The notes under the pieces were generated by a model. It searched no databases. It was given only the letters and a program-made list of their open reading frames with translations, and was not told the origin of the DNA. Made by a program: the position numbers and the translations under genes. From JAFGHJ01 sp964525555 (GTDB lineage: Bacteria; Hydrothermota; UBA3072): a DNA stretch of 64,000 nt. Below are positions 49,906-59,046 of the stretch, in pieces. Every line of letters starts with the position of its first letter. Within the stretch, counting starts at the first letter, position 1. Location: positions 62,001-126,000 of the forward strand of contig CAZGHN010000002.1 of NCBI GenBank assembly GCA_964525555.1. The letters run 5' to 3'.

Positions 49906-50835
49906 ATGGAAACGTACAAAAGAAATACTCTAAAAATTTTCTCAGTATTGATTTTACTAGTTTTTCTAAATTGTTTTTTACTAAAACAAAGATATCACGA
50001 AAAATTATTGATTGAGGGAAAAATTGGGTCTGGACCAGGACAGATAAGATGGGAAACAATCGACTATTTGCCGACCGGTCCCACAAGTTTTGGTATTAAC
50101 AATAAGGGTGGAATATATATTTTAGATTATTTAAATCATCGGGTTGTGAAGTATGACAGTAAGGGTAATTATGTTGAAGATCTACCTCAAGGCGCCAATC
50201 AGAATCCTATGGATATAGCTTTTGACAGAAACGACAATATTTATATAGAGTATATGTCAGGAGATATTGCTCTTTACGATTACAATATGGGTTTTATACG
50301 TATGATTAATCTTAAGCCGCTTGTTCCTCCAATAATCCCTAGAATGACACATCTGGAGATAACTGACGACGGTACAATATTGCTAATTGATCCAGACATT
50401 GACCAGGTAGACCAAATAATAGAAGTAGATACTATCGGCAATCTTGTAAAAATTATAGATAATTTTAAAGGTTATGTCGAAAGCAAAGGAGAATATTATA
50501 TTAAAAAAGCATCTCCGGTGTCCGATATGATAGTTTTTAACGCTGAGAAAAAAAGGTTTTTCCCTTTAAAAAAATTAAAGGCAGAGAAGGGTATACCTGA
50601 AATTATTGGCATTGATTCTCTTAAAAACATATATTTTCTAATAGAGAAAAAGAATGCAATGGAAAATCGTGTTGTAAAAGTTAATCGTAGGGGTTGGAGA
50701 AGAGCCAATTTTTTGATAAAAAGTAGCCCAGGTCACGCAGATGTTTGTCGGACAGTTCGGGTTTCTCCGGGTGGCAAGGTTTATGTGCTTGATGATGTTG
50801 GGGATAAATTCAATCTTTGGGAATATTCGCTGTAA
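49906..50835 (+). CDS. NHL-type beta-propeller lipoprotein
   Basis: Protein of 309 residues. Signal METYKRNTLKIFSVLILLVFLNC with Cys at 23. The remainder shows repeated blades of the NHL/6-bladed propeller type: GPTSFGINNKGGIYILDYLNHRVVKYD, NPMDIAFDRNDNIYI, LEITDDGTILLIDP, VRVSPGGKVYVLDDVGD. It is probably a surface or periplasmic binding protein; ligand unknown. No neighbours suggest a pathway. Confidence 0.75.
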   Translation: METYKRNTLKIFSVLILLVFLNCFLLKQRYHEKLLIEGKIGSGPGQIRWETIDYLPTGPTSFGINNKGGIYILDYLNHRVVKYDSKGNYVEDLPQGANQNPMDIAFDRNDNIYIEYMSGDIALYDYNMGFIRMINLKPLVPPIIPRMTHLEITDDGTILLIDPDIDQVDQIIEVDTIGNLVKIIDNFKGYVESKGEYYIKKASPVSDMIVFNAEKKRFFPLKKLKAEKGIPEIIGIDSLKNIYFLIEKKNAMENRVVKVNRRGWRRANFLIKSSPGHADVCRTVRVSPGGKVYVLDDVGDKFNLWEYSL

Positions 50836-50926
50836 TTATAGTAAATAGGGAGTAGTAAGCGGTAAAAATATAGCGAAAAAATTAACCATCTTGTTGCGAA
50901 ACCAATTAAAAGAACTGGAGGATTTA

Positions 50927-51235
50927 ATGGGTTTTGAATTGAAGGGTTATTCTTTTGAGGGACCTTTTTCGTCAGCAACGTACCTCGAAGACGAACCCGG
51001 AGTTTTCGCAGTTTTATGTAGACAATTTGAAAAAAATCATCTTGTTGATATTGATGAAGCAGAAAATGTAAGAACCAGAATTGACGATCATGAGAATTCT
51101 GGCTGCTGGAGACGTAACTGCGAAAGCAGTCTGATTTATGCCGTTTTATATACTCCCGGTCTTGATAGTAAAGAAAGAGAAAATATAGTAGATGAAATTA
51201 GAGATGAGTATAATCCGGTTTGCGGTGAATTATAG
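50927..51235 (+). CDS. Small protein, possible GIY-YIG-like fold
   Basis: Protein of 102 residues from ATG 50927, with GGAGG at 50914-50918; the frame extends to 50891 without a ribosome site. Visible features are GVFAVLCR, HLVDIDEAENVRTRIDDHE, CWRRNC and a terminal YNPVCGE. The spacing of GVF...NVRTRI...EYNP resembles a GIY-YIG nuclease fold, but the catalytic Tyr and Glu are not clear. I know this type as a small family of unknown function in other bacteria. Cytosolic. Confidence 0.6.
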   Translation: MGFELKGYSFEGPFSSATYLEDEPGVFAVLCRQFEKNHLVDIDEAENVRTRIDDHENSGCWRRNCESSLIYAVLYTPGLDSKERENIVDEIRDEYNPVCGEL

Positions 51236-51266
51236 AACAGGTACCTTTTTTATATTTAAGTTTAAC

Positions 51267-51631
51267 TTATTCAATAAAAATTAAATCTACAACATACCTT
51301 AATGTTTGCATTTCGAAAGGTTTTCCAAGGAAAACGTTAATTCCTAATTCTCCTATTTCTTTTTCATCCGGCTTAAAACTTCCTTAGACAAGGATTGTTT
51401 TTATGTCAGGTTGCAACTGTTTGATCTTTTTATCAGAACCGTACCGGTAATATCGCGTAATGAGTAGCCGCAAATAAAGAGGTCAAAATCTTTCGTTAAA
51501 CATAAATTCAGCACACTGCTTTCCGAACAAGATTTGCAAACGTTGAATTCTCCTTCTAAAAAGGCCGCTATTCTCTCTGCGTTTTCTAATATGCCATCAG
51601 CAACCAATATTTTTTTCAAGACCACTGCCAC
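51267..51631 (-). pseudogene. Decayed response-regulator receiver domain
   Basis: The frame from 51631 begins LKKILVADGILENAERIAAFLEGEF, a receiver N half; it ends early after LIKRSN. Shifting frame in the A5 run (T5 at 51427-51431 on the plus strand) restores KQLQPDIKTILV, then an in-frame TAA at 51384-51386 interrupts, then the receiver end GINVFLGKPFEMQTLRYVV with the conserved Lys-Pro. The acidic pair and phospho-acceptor Asp are also altered (ADG, ICGYSL). One deletion, one nonsense codon and active-site loss mark a pseudogene of a stand-alone receiver. Confidence 0.8.
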
Positions 51632-51771
51632 TTTTATTGTATTTTTAGTGCGTATAATTATAGTATTCTAAGCAATTTTGTCAAGACGATATTTTTGGCA
51701 TTAAAAAATATTCTCGTTTATGGTAATAATAGTATGTAGCAGAGTTATATTTTTTCCATATATTCCTTAAA

Positions 51772-51990
51772 ATGAAAAAGCGAGAAATTTTAGTAAAGTT
51801 TGGAAAAAAGGTAAGAGAAGAGAGAAAAAAGCTGGGTTATTCGCAGGAGGTTCTTGCGGAAAAAGCCGGCGTTCATCGTACTTATGTTGGTATGATTGAG
51901 CGCGGTGAGAAGAACATTACCCTTGCGAATATTCAGAAAGTCTCTAAAGCCTTAAAAATAAAAATTTCGAAATTGACTGAAGGACTATAA
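51772..51990 (+). CDS. XRE-family helix-turn-helix regulator
   Basis: A 72-residue single-domain HTH: FGKKVREERKKLGYSQEVLAEKAGVHRTYVGMIERGEKNI is the lambda-repressor/Xre fold. It resembles small controller (C) proteins of restriction-modification systems, but no restriction or methylase gene is near. No Shine-Dalgarno site lies before ATG 51772. It is followed by the convergent beta-helix gene. Confidence 0.85.
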   Translation: MKKREILVKFGKKVREERKKLGYSQEVLAEKAGVHRTYVGMIERGEKNITLANIQKVSKALKIKISKLTEGL

Positions 51991-52137
51991 GTTCCTTTTT
52001 GTTAGGTTGATGGGCAAATCAACTAATTGATTTCGCGTCAAGGCGTTTTATTTTTTTGTTCTTTGTTGTTCTGCGGAAAATTTTAATTATTTGTGTTACT
52101 TTTTCTGATTTTTTGTCCTGTTTCTTATAGCTCGAGA

Positions 52138-53784
52138 TTACTTTAGTAAAACAGCCTTAGCTGAACCTACCTGGTCATTAATTTTTAGATAAACAAAATA
52201 TACGCCGCTTGGCAGGTTATCCTTGTAGAAAGTATAATGATACATTCTGGGGGTCACGCTGTAATCTACGTATTCCTTAATTTTTGTTCCCGAAGAATTG
52301 TATATTTCGAGGCGTACGTTTCCGTCAGTATAGAGAGTAAAGGTTATATTGGTGAAATTATTGAAAGGATTCGGATAAACTCTTAAGGGGCTGAAGAGAG
52401 TGTTTTCCTCGTCTGTAATATATTCAAAGGCTCCAATATCATACGATGCTCCCTGTGGTCGTTCTACTCCTCTCATGTCTATTGAGGGTGCGAGATTGCT
52501 TGTTCCCGCATCTATTGCGGGACTTCCTTCTTTTAAACGAAGATCGAATTTTCCAAAATCCACAAAGTTGCTATCATAATTTCGTACTATCAAATTATGA
52601 TCTTCTGTTTGCGGCGAATCAATCGATAGTGTTCTATAATAAATGTTGTTTCTAACTAAGCAGCCTTCACTGGCGGAACCGTCCTTATGGTCTCCAACCC
52701 TTATCCAGGGGCTTATATCGCCGTCTGTTGTATCCCTATCGGCAACCGTATTGTTGACTATGCGGCAGTTAACTGCTCCGCTTAAAGTTATACCGTGATA
52801 ATGGTCGACGATAACAACGTTGTTTTCCACGATCCAGTCCGCGTAAAAACCGTCGAAACAGCCGATTCCCTGTAATGTGCCCTTATAAGGTTGATCAGGG
52901 TCTTCGTAATTAATAATTGTGTTACCTCTTAAAACCATACCCCATACTGTATCCGTACCAACTGCTCCGCTGTCCCCCACGGACCATGATTGAAATCCAT
53001 CGTCGTGGTTAGCGTTAACGTCATATGAGTTTTTTACTAAGTTATACTGAAATTTGTTATAATCACCCAGGCCTCTGAGTCCATCACCTGCAAAGTTTTC
53101 AATTATATTATATTCAACAAGGGAGGAATCTCCGCTTGATGAGATGCCAAAGTTTACATTTTTGCAGTAATTATTACGTATAATTACATTTTTCCCTTGC
53201 GAAGAAATTGCGGTGCAAGATAGTTCATCCCAGTCTTCATCAGACCAAGAGGAAGCATCTTCTATTGAGTATAAATAGCAATCTTCTGCTTTTATGTAGG
53301 TTGATGGTCCGGAATATCCGTGCCATTCTATAGATACGAGTATGGTATTTTCGTATTCGGGGGCGATTGAGGGTGTAATTGTAAGTCCCTGAAGATGCCA
53401 GTATCGTGTTCCGGTAAAACGGATATTTTTAAAAGTTGGCAGGTGTCCTGTTTCAGCTTTTATTGTTATATAATCTGTATTGAATTTTCTTGAAAGATGA
53501 AGTTGCCCGTAGTAGCCTGTTCTGCATATTAGAGTATCTCTCGCTTTCACGGGAGCACCCTCGTTAACGAGGATTAAGGAATCTCCTTCAAGATATGGAT
53601 AATCGGCAGGTTCGTATGTTTCAACAAGACGGGAGTCCAGTACTTCTTGAACAGTTGTCCAGGGATGTTCAGAACTTCCATCGTTTGCCATACTTCCTTC
53701 ATCAGGGTCGAGATAAAAAGACGCTGAGAATAAAAATACAGGTGTTGTTAATAACATTATAAACAAATTAATGATTTTTCTCAT
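52138..53784 (-). CDS. Secreted right-handed beta-helix protein with type IX sorting domain
   Basis: Protein of 548 residues. Signal MRKIINLFIMLLTTPVFLFSA. Residues 20-450 show parallel beta-helix turns with Asn ladders (IIRNNYCKNVNFGI, VEYNIIENFAGDGL, IVENNVVIVDHYHGI, IVNNTVADRD), the fold of pectate lyases and other polysaccharide-binding or cleaving proteins; active-site residues are not clear. AIDAGTSNLAPSIDMRGVERPQ is a typical end of the helix. The last 80 residues (VYPNPFNNFTNITFTL, LEIYNSSGTKIKEY, LPSGVYFVYLK) are the C-terminal sorting domain. No tight neighbours. Confidence 0.87.
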   Translation of the reverse strand: MRKIINLFIMLLTTPVFLFSASFYLDPDEGSMANDGSSEHPWTTVQEVLDSRLVETYEPADYPYLEGDSLILVNEGAPVKARDTLICRTGYYGQLHLSRKFNTDYITIKAETGHLPTFKNIRFTGTRYWHLQGLTITPSIAPEYENTILVSIEWHGYSGPSTYIKAEDCYLYSIEDASSWSDEDWDELSCTAISSQGKNVIIRNNYCKNVNFGISSSGDSSLVEYNIIENFAGDGLRGLGDYNKFQYNLVKNSYDVNANHDDGFQSWSVGDSGAVGTDTVWGMVLRGNTIINYEDPDQPYKGTLQGIGCFDGFYADWIVENNVVIVDHYHGITLSGAVNCRIVNNTVADRDTTDGDISPWIRVGDHKDGSASEGCLVRNNIYYRTLSIDSPQTEDHNLIVRNYDSNFVDFGKFDLRLKEGSPAIDAGTSNLAPSIDMRGVERPQGASYDIGAFEYITDEENTLFSPLRVYPNPFNNFTNITFTLYTDGNVRLEIYNSSGTKIKEYVDYSVTPRMYHYTFYKDNLPSGVYFVYLKINDQVGSAKAVLLK

Positions 53785-53828
53785 AATAACTCAAGATAGT
53801 TATAAATCTGTGAAATGCAAGTAAATTT

Positions 53829-53934
53829 GGCTTTTAGCCCTTTGCCATTAGCTAAAAAACTTTATTTTTTTGTTTCTAAAGATTTGGACCTTGGTGTTTT
53901 GTGGATAGTTTCTAGCAAAAAGCAAATAGCGAAC
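53829..53934. repeat. TAGCTTTTAGC-type repeat
   Basis: Bases 53829-53860 contain GGCTTTTAGCCCTTTGCC and ATTAGCTAAAA; bases 53910-53934 contain CTAGCAAAAAGCAAATAGC. They resemble the run at 58832-58869 and form a second dispersed family in the spacers of this window. Confidence 0.45.
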
Positions 53935-53967
53935 ATCTTTGGGGCGATGTGTGGTTGAGGTTGAACA

Positions 53968-56900
53968 CTATTCAAGCACCTTTCGTATAGATTTGATTAA
54001 TTCCTCGACATCATAAGGTTTTACGGCTACCGCTTTAAATCCATAACCTTCATAATTGGCCATAATGGGGTCGGTGGAATAGCCGCTGGAAACAATTGCT
54101 CTAACTTCAGGATCAAGAGCAAGTAATTTTTCCATAGTTTTCTTTCCTCCCATACCGCCCGCAATTGTCAGATCAAGAATTACGGCATCAAAAGGTTCTT
54201 CTGAGGAGAGAGCTTTTTTGTATTCTACTAAAGTTTCTTCCCCTCTGGTAGTTAGGGTGACCGAATATCCCAGTTTTTTTAGTATAATGTTTAGTGTATT
54301 CCGTATCGTTTCTTCGTCGTCCATAACTAAAATCTTGCCTTTTCCTCGAAGATGCTGATCTGCCTCTTTTTTACCTTTTCTCCTCCCCTTTTCTTCTATA
54401 AATGCGGGGAGGTATATATGGAAGGTGGTACCTTTTTCAACCTCGGCCTTTACCGTTATATGCCCGCCATGACGCTGAATAACGGAAAACACTGTTGCAA
54501 GACCAAGCCCACTTCCTTTTTGTTTTGTTGTAAAGTAAGGATCGAATATCCTTGCAAGGTGTTCTTCAGGTATTCCCGTGCCTTCATCCGAAAAAGTTAT
54601 TTTTACGTATTTCCCTTGTGCAAGAGGTAGCGAGCTATCTTTTTCGATTATAAAATTCTCGGCTTTGATGCGTATTTTTCCTCCTGCGGGCATAGCCTGT
54701 GTTGAATTTATTACAAGATTATCTATTACTTGAGACATTTGTCCCTTATCTACTTCTACTTTCCATAAATCTTCCTGAAAATCATGTAGACATTTGACGT
54801 TTGAACCGTGGAGTGTAAAACCTGCAGAAAGTTTTATTATATTTTTTATGGAGGCTTCTCCTTTTATAGGTTCTCCTCCTTTTGCAAATGTAAGGAGCTG
54901 TTGTGTTAGATTTTTTGCTTGAATGGATGCCTGTTTTGCTTCTTCTAATAATTCTTTTACATCTTCTCCTTCTTTTATCTGGGCAAGAGAAAGATTCCCC
55001 AGTATTCCGGTTAGCAAATTGTTGAAGTCGTGAGCGATTCCTCCTGCAAGAACTCCAAGGGATTCAAGCCGTTCTATTTTTCGTAATTCGTTTTCTGTCT
55101 TTTGTCGCTCGGTTATGTCGTAGGTAATAGCTAATATCATAGGATTTCCTTCCAGCGTGATAGCGCTGAGATATATTTCAGCAGGAAAGAATGAACCGTC
55201 TTTACGATAGAGGTTCGATTCAAAACTGGTATGACCACCTTTCGTCAATTTCAACCAGATGTTTTTTCTGTCGTTTCTTGTCTGGCTTTGGTGGTCGACG
55301 TCCGCTACTGTCATGTTCAAAAAATCATTTCTTGTATAACCGGTGTATTTACATAATGCTTCATTTACCAATATGAAGTTCCCATCAAGATCATGTACAC
55401 AAACGGCATACGGGAGATTCTCAATAACCGTCTGGAATCTTTCTTCGCTTTCCTTTAGTTTATCTACTGCATTCTTTCTCTCAGTGATGTCATGGGTGAT
55501 AGCTATTATCATGGGTTGTTCTCCAATGGTAACAGCGCCCGCATGTATTGCAGTTGGAAGTTTGGTGCCGTCTTTACGTAAGAAAGTGGTTTCTCCTCGG
55601 AAAAACCCGCCTTCTTTTTGTAGCTTTAACCAGATTTTTTTTCTATCACGGCCGATATCCGATACCCTCATTTTTAGGAGTTCGTCTTTTGTGTAGCCAG
55701 TTAGTTCGGTAGATGCTTTGTTTACCAATATGATTTTTCCGTCAAGGTCGTGGACGAAGGCGCCATGAGGGAGATTTTCAACTACAGTCTGGAATCTTTC
55801 TTCGCTTTCTTTCAGGGATTCCTCTGCTTTCTTGCGGTCGGTAATATCATGAGAGCTCCACAAAACATGTGAACATTTTCCGTTTTCGTCTAACACGGGC
55901 GCTACTGTAACTTCTCCGCTGTAAAGTCTATTCCCGAAGGAATAAGTTTCTTCATATGACACAGGTTTTCCTGTTTCTATTGTATGCCAGAACATTTTAT
56001 AGACCTCTTCAGTATCTTTTTCTGCTGGAGTAATATAGTATTTAAGTATATTTCTTACAGTTTTCCCCAAAAAACTTTCTTTTGAAACATCAAGTCCTAA
56101 TCTTCTGGCGGTCGAGATAGCAGTTTTATTTACACTTGCTACACGAAGTTCTCCGTCCTCTTCGAGGGAAAACAGAAACTGTAAATCAGAAGTATTATTA
56201 AAGATGGCCGAAAGCTGCTCTTCGCTTTTCCTTAATCCCTCCAGCGCTTTCTTACGTTCAGTGATGTCGTGGGCTATGCCTATTATCATGGGACTTCCTT
56301 TAAAAGTTACGGCACCAAAGAATATTTCAGCCGGATATGAGGAGCCGTCTTTACGATAGTGAGTTGATTCTATTCTTTCAAAACCGCCTTTCTTTTGTAG
56401 TTTTAACCAGATGTTTTTTTTGTCGTCTCTGTCTATGCTTTCATGGTCTATAACTCCCACTTCCATACCTAAGAGTTCATCTTTTGTGTAGCCGGTCTTT
56501 TCGCAGGATGCTTTATTTACCAATATGAATTTTCCGTCAAGACCGTGAACAAATATTTCATCAGGAAGATTTTCGATAACAGTTTCGAATCTTTCTTCGC
56601 TTTCCTGTAATGCATTCTCTGCCCTCTTACGTTCAGAGATGTCACGGGACGACCACAAAGCGTATATACCTTTTCCTTTTTCGTCTAAAACAGGCACTAT
56701 TGAAACTTCCGCATAATAGTTTTTATCTCCGAAGCTATAAATTTCTTCGTAAGAAACAAGCGTACCGGATTTTGCAGCCAGGTCGAAGTTCGCAACAAGG
56801 TCTTCGAATCTTTCCTGATTTAGAGCTAAGAAATCATGCGATATTTCCCTGACTGTTTTTCCTATAAAGTTTTCTTTTGAAACTTCTATGCCCAAGCTTC

Positions 56901-58629
56901 TGACAGTTTCAATAGCGGTTTTGTTTGCATTTACTATACGAAAAGTTCCGTCTTCTTCAACGGCGAATAGTATTAGCGAATCCGAAGAATTGTTAAATAT
57001 TAAGGAAAGTTGATCCTTGCTCTTTTGCAAGTCGTCTGCAGTCTTTTTTCTTATAGTTATATCTCTTGTGATGCTCAAAATATAGGGTTTTCCTTGATAA
57101 GTTACCAAACTGGAACTCACCTCGACTGGTATTGCTTTTCCGGATTTGGTTTTATGAGCAGTTATAAAGACTTGTTTTTCGCCCTGCTTCATTCCTTTAA
57201 TGAGTTGCTTTATTTCTTTTTCTTCCAGGAGAGGGTCGATATCATTTGGTCCCATTTTGAGTAATTCTTCTCGTGAATAACCTAAAACCTCAACAGCAGT
57301 ATCGTTTACTTCGACGAATTTGCCATCAAAATCGATTACAAAAACAGTATCGTTCATTCCGTTTATAAGGTTTTTATATTCTTCTTCTCTTTCTTTTTGC
57401 TCGGTTACATCCAACGCCATACTTATAACCAATCTTAAGCCGTCTACGGATTTTCCGAGAGGCGCAGAGCTGAAATGCCAGATTCTTTTTGAACCGTCTT
57501 TTGTTTTTATCTCAAACTCACCTTCATCGGACCTTTTGTTTGTTTTGTACAGTTTGTCGATGGCGTCCTTGATTAAATTCTTTTTTTTGCCGAAGGCTTT
57601 TTTGGTCCATGCTTCTATTGTTGGAATTTCGTCTTTGGTATAACCGGTGATTTCTGTCCAGACTTGGTTTATAGAGACTACTTTTCCGTCTTCTTTATGA
57701 ATCATTATTGGAAGAGGTGCGTCCATTATTGATTTTCTGAATCGCTTTTCGCTCTCTTTAATTTTTGCTTCTGCTTCCCACCGCTGGGTAACATCATCGT
57801 ATACAGCAACAATTTCGCCGGACGATAGCTTGAAAACGTAATTTTCTTTCCAGCCTGCTATTCTATTGTCTTTATATAGTCTGATTGGGTGATGTTCAGG
57901 TTTGCCGGTTTTCCAAACTCTCTTGAAGACATCAAAAAGCCCAAAGTCTTTCACCCCGGGGAAAACTTCTAAGACGCTTCTGCCGATTATAACTTCCTTT
58001 TTTACATTTTCTATTTTTTCAGCCGCTCTATTAAAATCCTTAAATATGAAATCTTTGCCCTTATCTGCTGCTTGGTAAATTGCTACTCCGCTGCTCATAT
58101 GATCGAATAGTTCTCTGAAACGCTCTTCGCTTTCTTTTATTTTTTCATCGATTTCTTTGAGTTTGGTTATATCTCGAACGATTTCTATTACCTTACTTTT
58201 GCCGTCTATGTCTTTGAAAGGAGTTGATGTTAGCTCATAAATTCTACCGTCAGGCGCAGTTAATTTTATCGTCTGAGTTTTTCCTGTTTTAATAGCATCT
58301 TGTATTAAGCAAAAATCACAAGGAACTTGACGTCCCATGTATGTCTCAAAGCAAAGCTTGCCTGTCAAAGCCCCAAACCTGTCTGTTAGCGGTTTGTTTT
58401 GGAAACATATTCGATAGTTTTTGTCTATAATATCGACGCCTTCGGATAAAGAGCTAACTATACCTTTAAATTTGTCGCGCTCGGCTTCAAGTTCTTTTTT
58501 AATGTTTGAGAATTTTTTCCGCTCTTTTTCGAGCTTCCTGATTTCTTTTCGAGCTTCCTTCAGCTCCTTTATTAGAGGTTTTTTCGCCCCGTTTTTATTT
58601 TTACCTTTGCCGCTCCCCTTTTTCTTTAT
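53968..58629 (-). CDS. Hybrid sensor histidine kinase with nine PAS domains, apparent ATA start
   Basis: Product of 1553 residues. The frame extends past TTG 58368 to a lysine-rich start at ATA 58629-58627, which has AAAAGGAGG five bases upstream and an in-frame TAG four codons before that; no ATG, GTG or TTG lies between 58629 and 58368. Order: basic coiled coil (1-55), PAS1 with CFETYMGRQVPCDFC, eight more PAS/PAC units, histidine kinase with His in GGIAHDFNN, ATPase motifs VINSTQAM, GTGIPEE, GSGLGL, and a receiver with Asp in VILDLTIAGG. No membrane helix, so it senses in the cytoplasm. The PAS units are linked by ESEERFxTVxENLP repeats and arose by duplication. Its output partner is unknown. 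Confidence 0.88.
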   Translation of the reverse strand: MKKKGSGKGKNKNGAKKPLIKELKEARKEIRKLEKERKKFSNIKKELEAERDKFKGIVSSLSEGVDIIDKNYRICFQNKPLTDRFGALTGKLCFETYMGRQVPCDFCLIQDAIKTGKTQTIKLTAPDGRIYELTSTPFKDIDGKSKVIEIVRDITKLKEIDEKIKESEERFRELFDHMSSGVAIYQAADKGKDFIFKDFNRAAEKIENVKKEVIIGRSVLEVFPGVKDFGLFDVFKRVWKTGKPEHHPIRLYKDNRIAGWKENYVFKLSSGEIVAVYDDVTQRWEAEAKIKESEKRFRKSIMDAPLPIMIHKEDGKVVSINQVWTEITGYTKDEIPTIEAWTKKAFGKKKNLIKDAIDKLYKTNKRSDEGEFEIKTKDGSKRIWHFSSAPLGKSVDGLRLVISMALDVTEQKEREEEYKNLINGMNDTVFVIDFDGKFVEVNDTAVEVLGYSREELLKMGPNDIDPLLEEKEIKQLIKGMKQGEKQVFITAHKTKSGKAIPVEVSSSLVTYQGKPYILSITRDITIRKKTADDLQKSKDQLSLIFNNSSDSLILFAVEEDGTFRIVNANKTAIETVRSLGIEVSKENFIGKTVREISHDFLALNQERFEDLVANFDLAAKSGTLVSYEEIYSFGDKNYYAEVSIVPVLDEKGKGIYALWSSRDISERKRAENALQESEERFETVIENLPDEIFVHGLDGKFILVNKASCEKTGYTKDELLGMEVGVIDHESIDRDDKKNIWLKLQKKGGFERIESTHYRKDGSSYPAEIFFGAVTFKGSPMIIGIAHDITERKKALEGLRKSEEQLSAIFNNTSDLQFLFSLEEDGELRVASVNKTAISTARRLGLDVSKESFLGKTVRNILKYYITPAEKDTEEVYKMFWHTIETGKPVSYEETYSFGNRLYSGEVTVAPVLDENGKCSHVLWSSHDITDRKKAEESLKESEERFQTVVENLPHGAFVHDLDGKIILVNKASTELTGYTKDELLKMRVSDIGRDRKKIWLKLQKEGGFFRGETTFLRKDGTKLPTAIHAGAVTIGEQPMIIAITHDITERKNAVDKLKESEERFQTVIENLPYAVCVHDLDGNFILVNEALCKYTGYTRNDFLNMTVADVDHQSQTRNDRKNIWLKLTKGGHTSFESNLYRKDGSFFPAEIYLSAITLEGNPMILAITYDITERQKTENELRKIERLESLGVLAGGIAHDFNNLLTGILGNLSLAQIKEGEDVKELLEEAKQASIQAKNLTQQLLTFAKGGEPIKGEASIKNIIKLSAGFTLHGSNVKCLHDFQEDLWKVEVDKGQMSQVIDNLVINSTQAMPAGGKIRIKAENFIIEKDSSLPLAQGKYVKITFSDEGTGIPEEHLARIFDPYFTTKQKGSGLGLATVFSVIQRHGGHITVKAEVEKGTTFHIYLPAFIEEKGRRKGKKEADQHLRGKGKILVMDDEETIRNTLNIILKKLGYSVTLTTRGEETLVEYKKALSSEEPFDAVILDLTIAGGMGGKKTMEKLLALDPEVRAIVSSGYSTDPIMANYEGYGFKAVAVKPYDVEELIKSIRKVLE

Positions 58630-59046
58630 GAAAGCCTCCTTTTGAGACTACTAGTATTCGTACAAAAAGGACTCCAAAAAATAAGTAATTGGCAAACAGA
58701 TATTTAACTTTTTAAAGTGTAAAATTTTTATGAAAAATGTAAAAAATTTTAAAAAATCATAGTAAATCGTAAGATTCTAGTGTATAGTCAAAAATACGGG
58801 TAGTTTGCGGTGTTTGTGTGATTTGTCTTTAGCGTAGCTATTAGCTTTTAGCCTTTAGCTTTTGGCTAGAAAGATTATAAAAAACTTTGTGTTCTTAGTG
58901 TCTTTGTGTGAAAATTGTAGTTTCGGGTTATGTGTTTTGGGTTTCGAGTTAAAGAAACAAAAAACAGATCCTGGGAATCTGCGTTCATCTGCGTCCTGTT
59001 TCCTTTTTATCTTTGTGGCTTGGTATCTTCGTGGCTAATATTTTTT
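58630..59046. repeat. Spacer with three dispersed repeat families
   Basis: About 415 bp without a gene. The family TAGCTTTTAGC is at 58832-58869 (AGCTATTAGCTTTTAGCC..). The CTTTGTG family is at 58881-58914 (CTTTGTGTTCTTAGTGTC..) and 58979-59040 (CTGCGTTCATCTGCGTCC, CTTTGTGGCTTGG, CTTCGTGGCTAA). A GGGTT run is at 58921-58953. This is the densest repeat spacer in the window. Confidence 0.65.

Noticed and set aside
51772..51990. XRE gene as a restriction-modification controller
   Set aside because: No methylase or endonuclease gene lies nearby; only the fold is supported.
53968..58368. Starting the PAS kinase at TTG 58368
   Set aside because: It cuts a PAS domain in half and has no ribosome site, whereas ATA 58629 has a perfect one.
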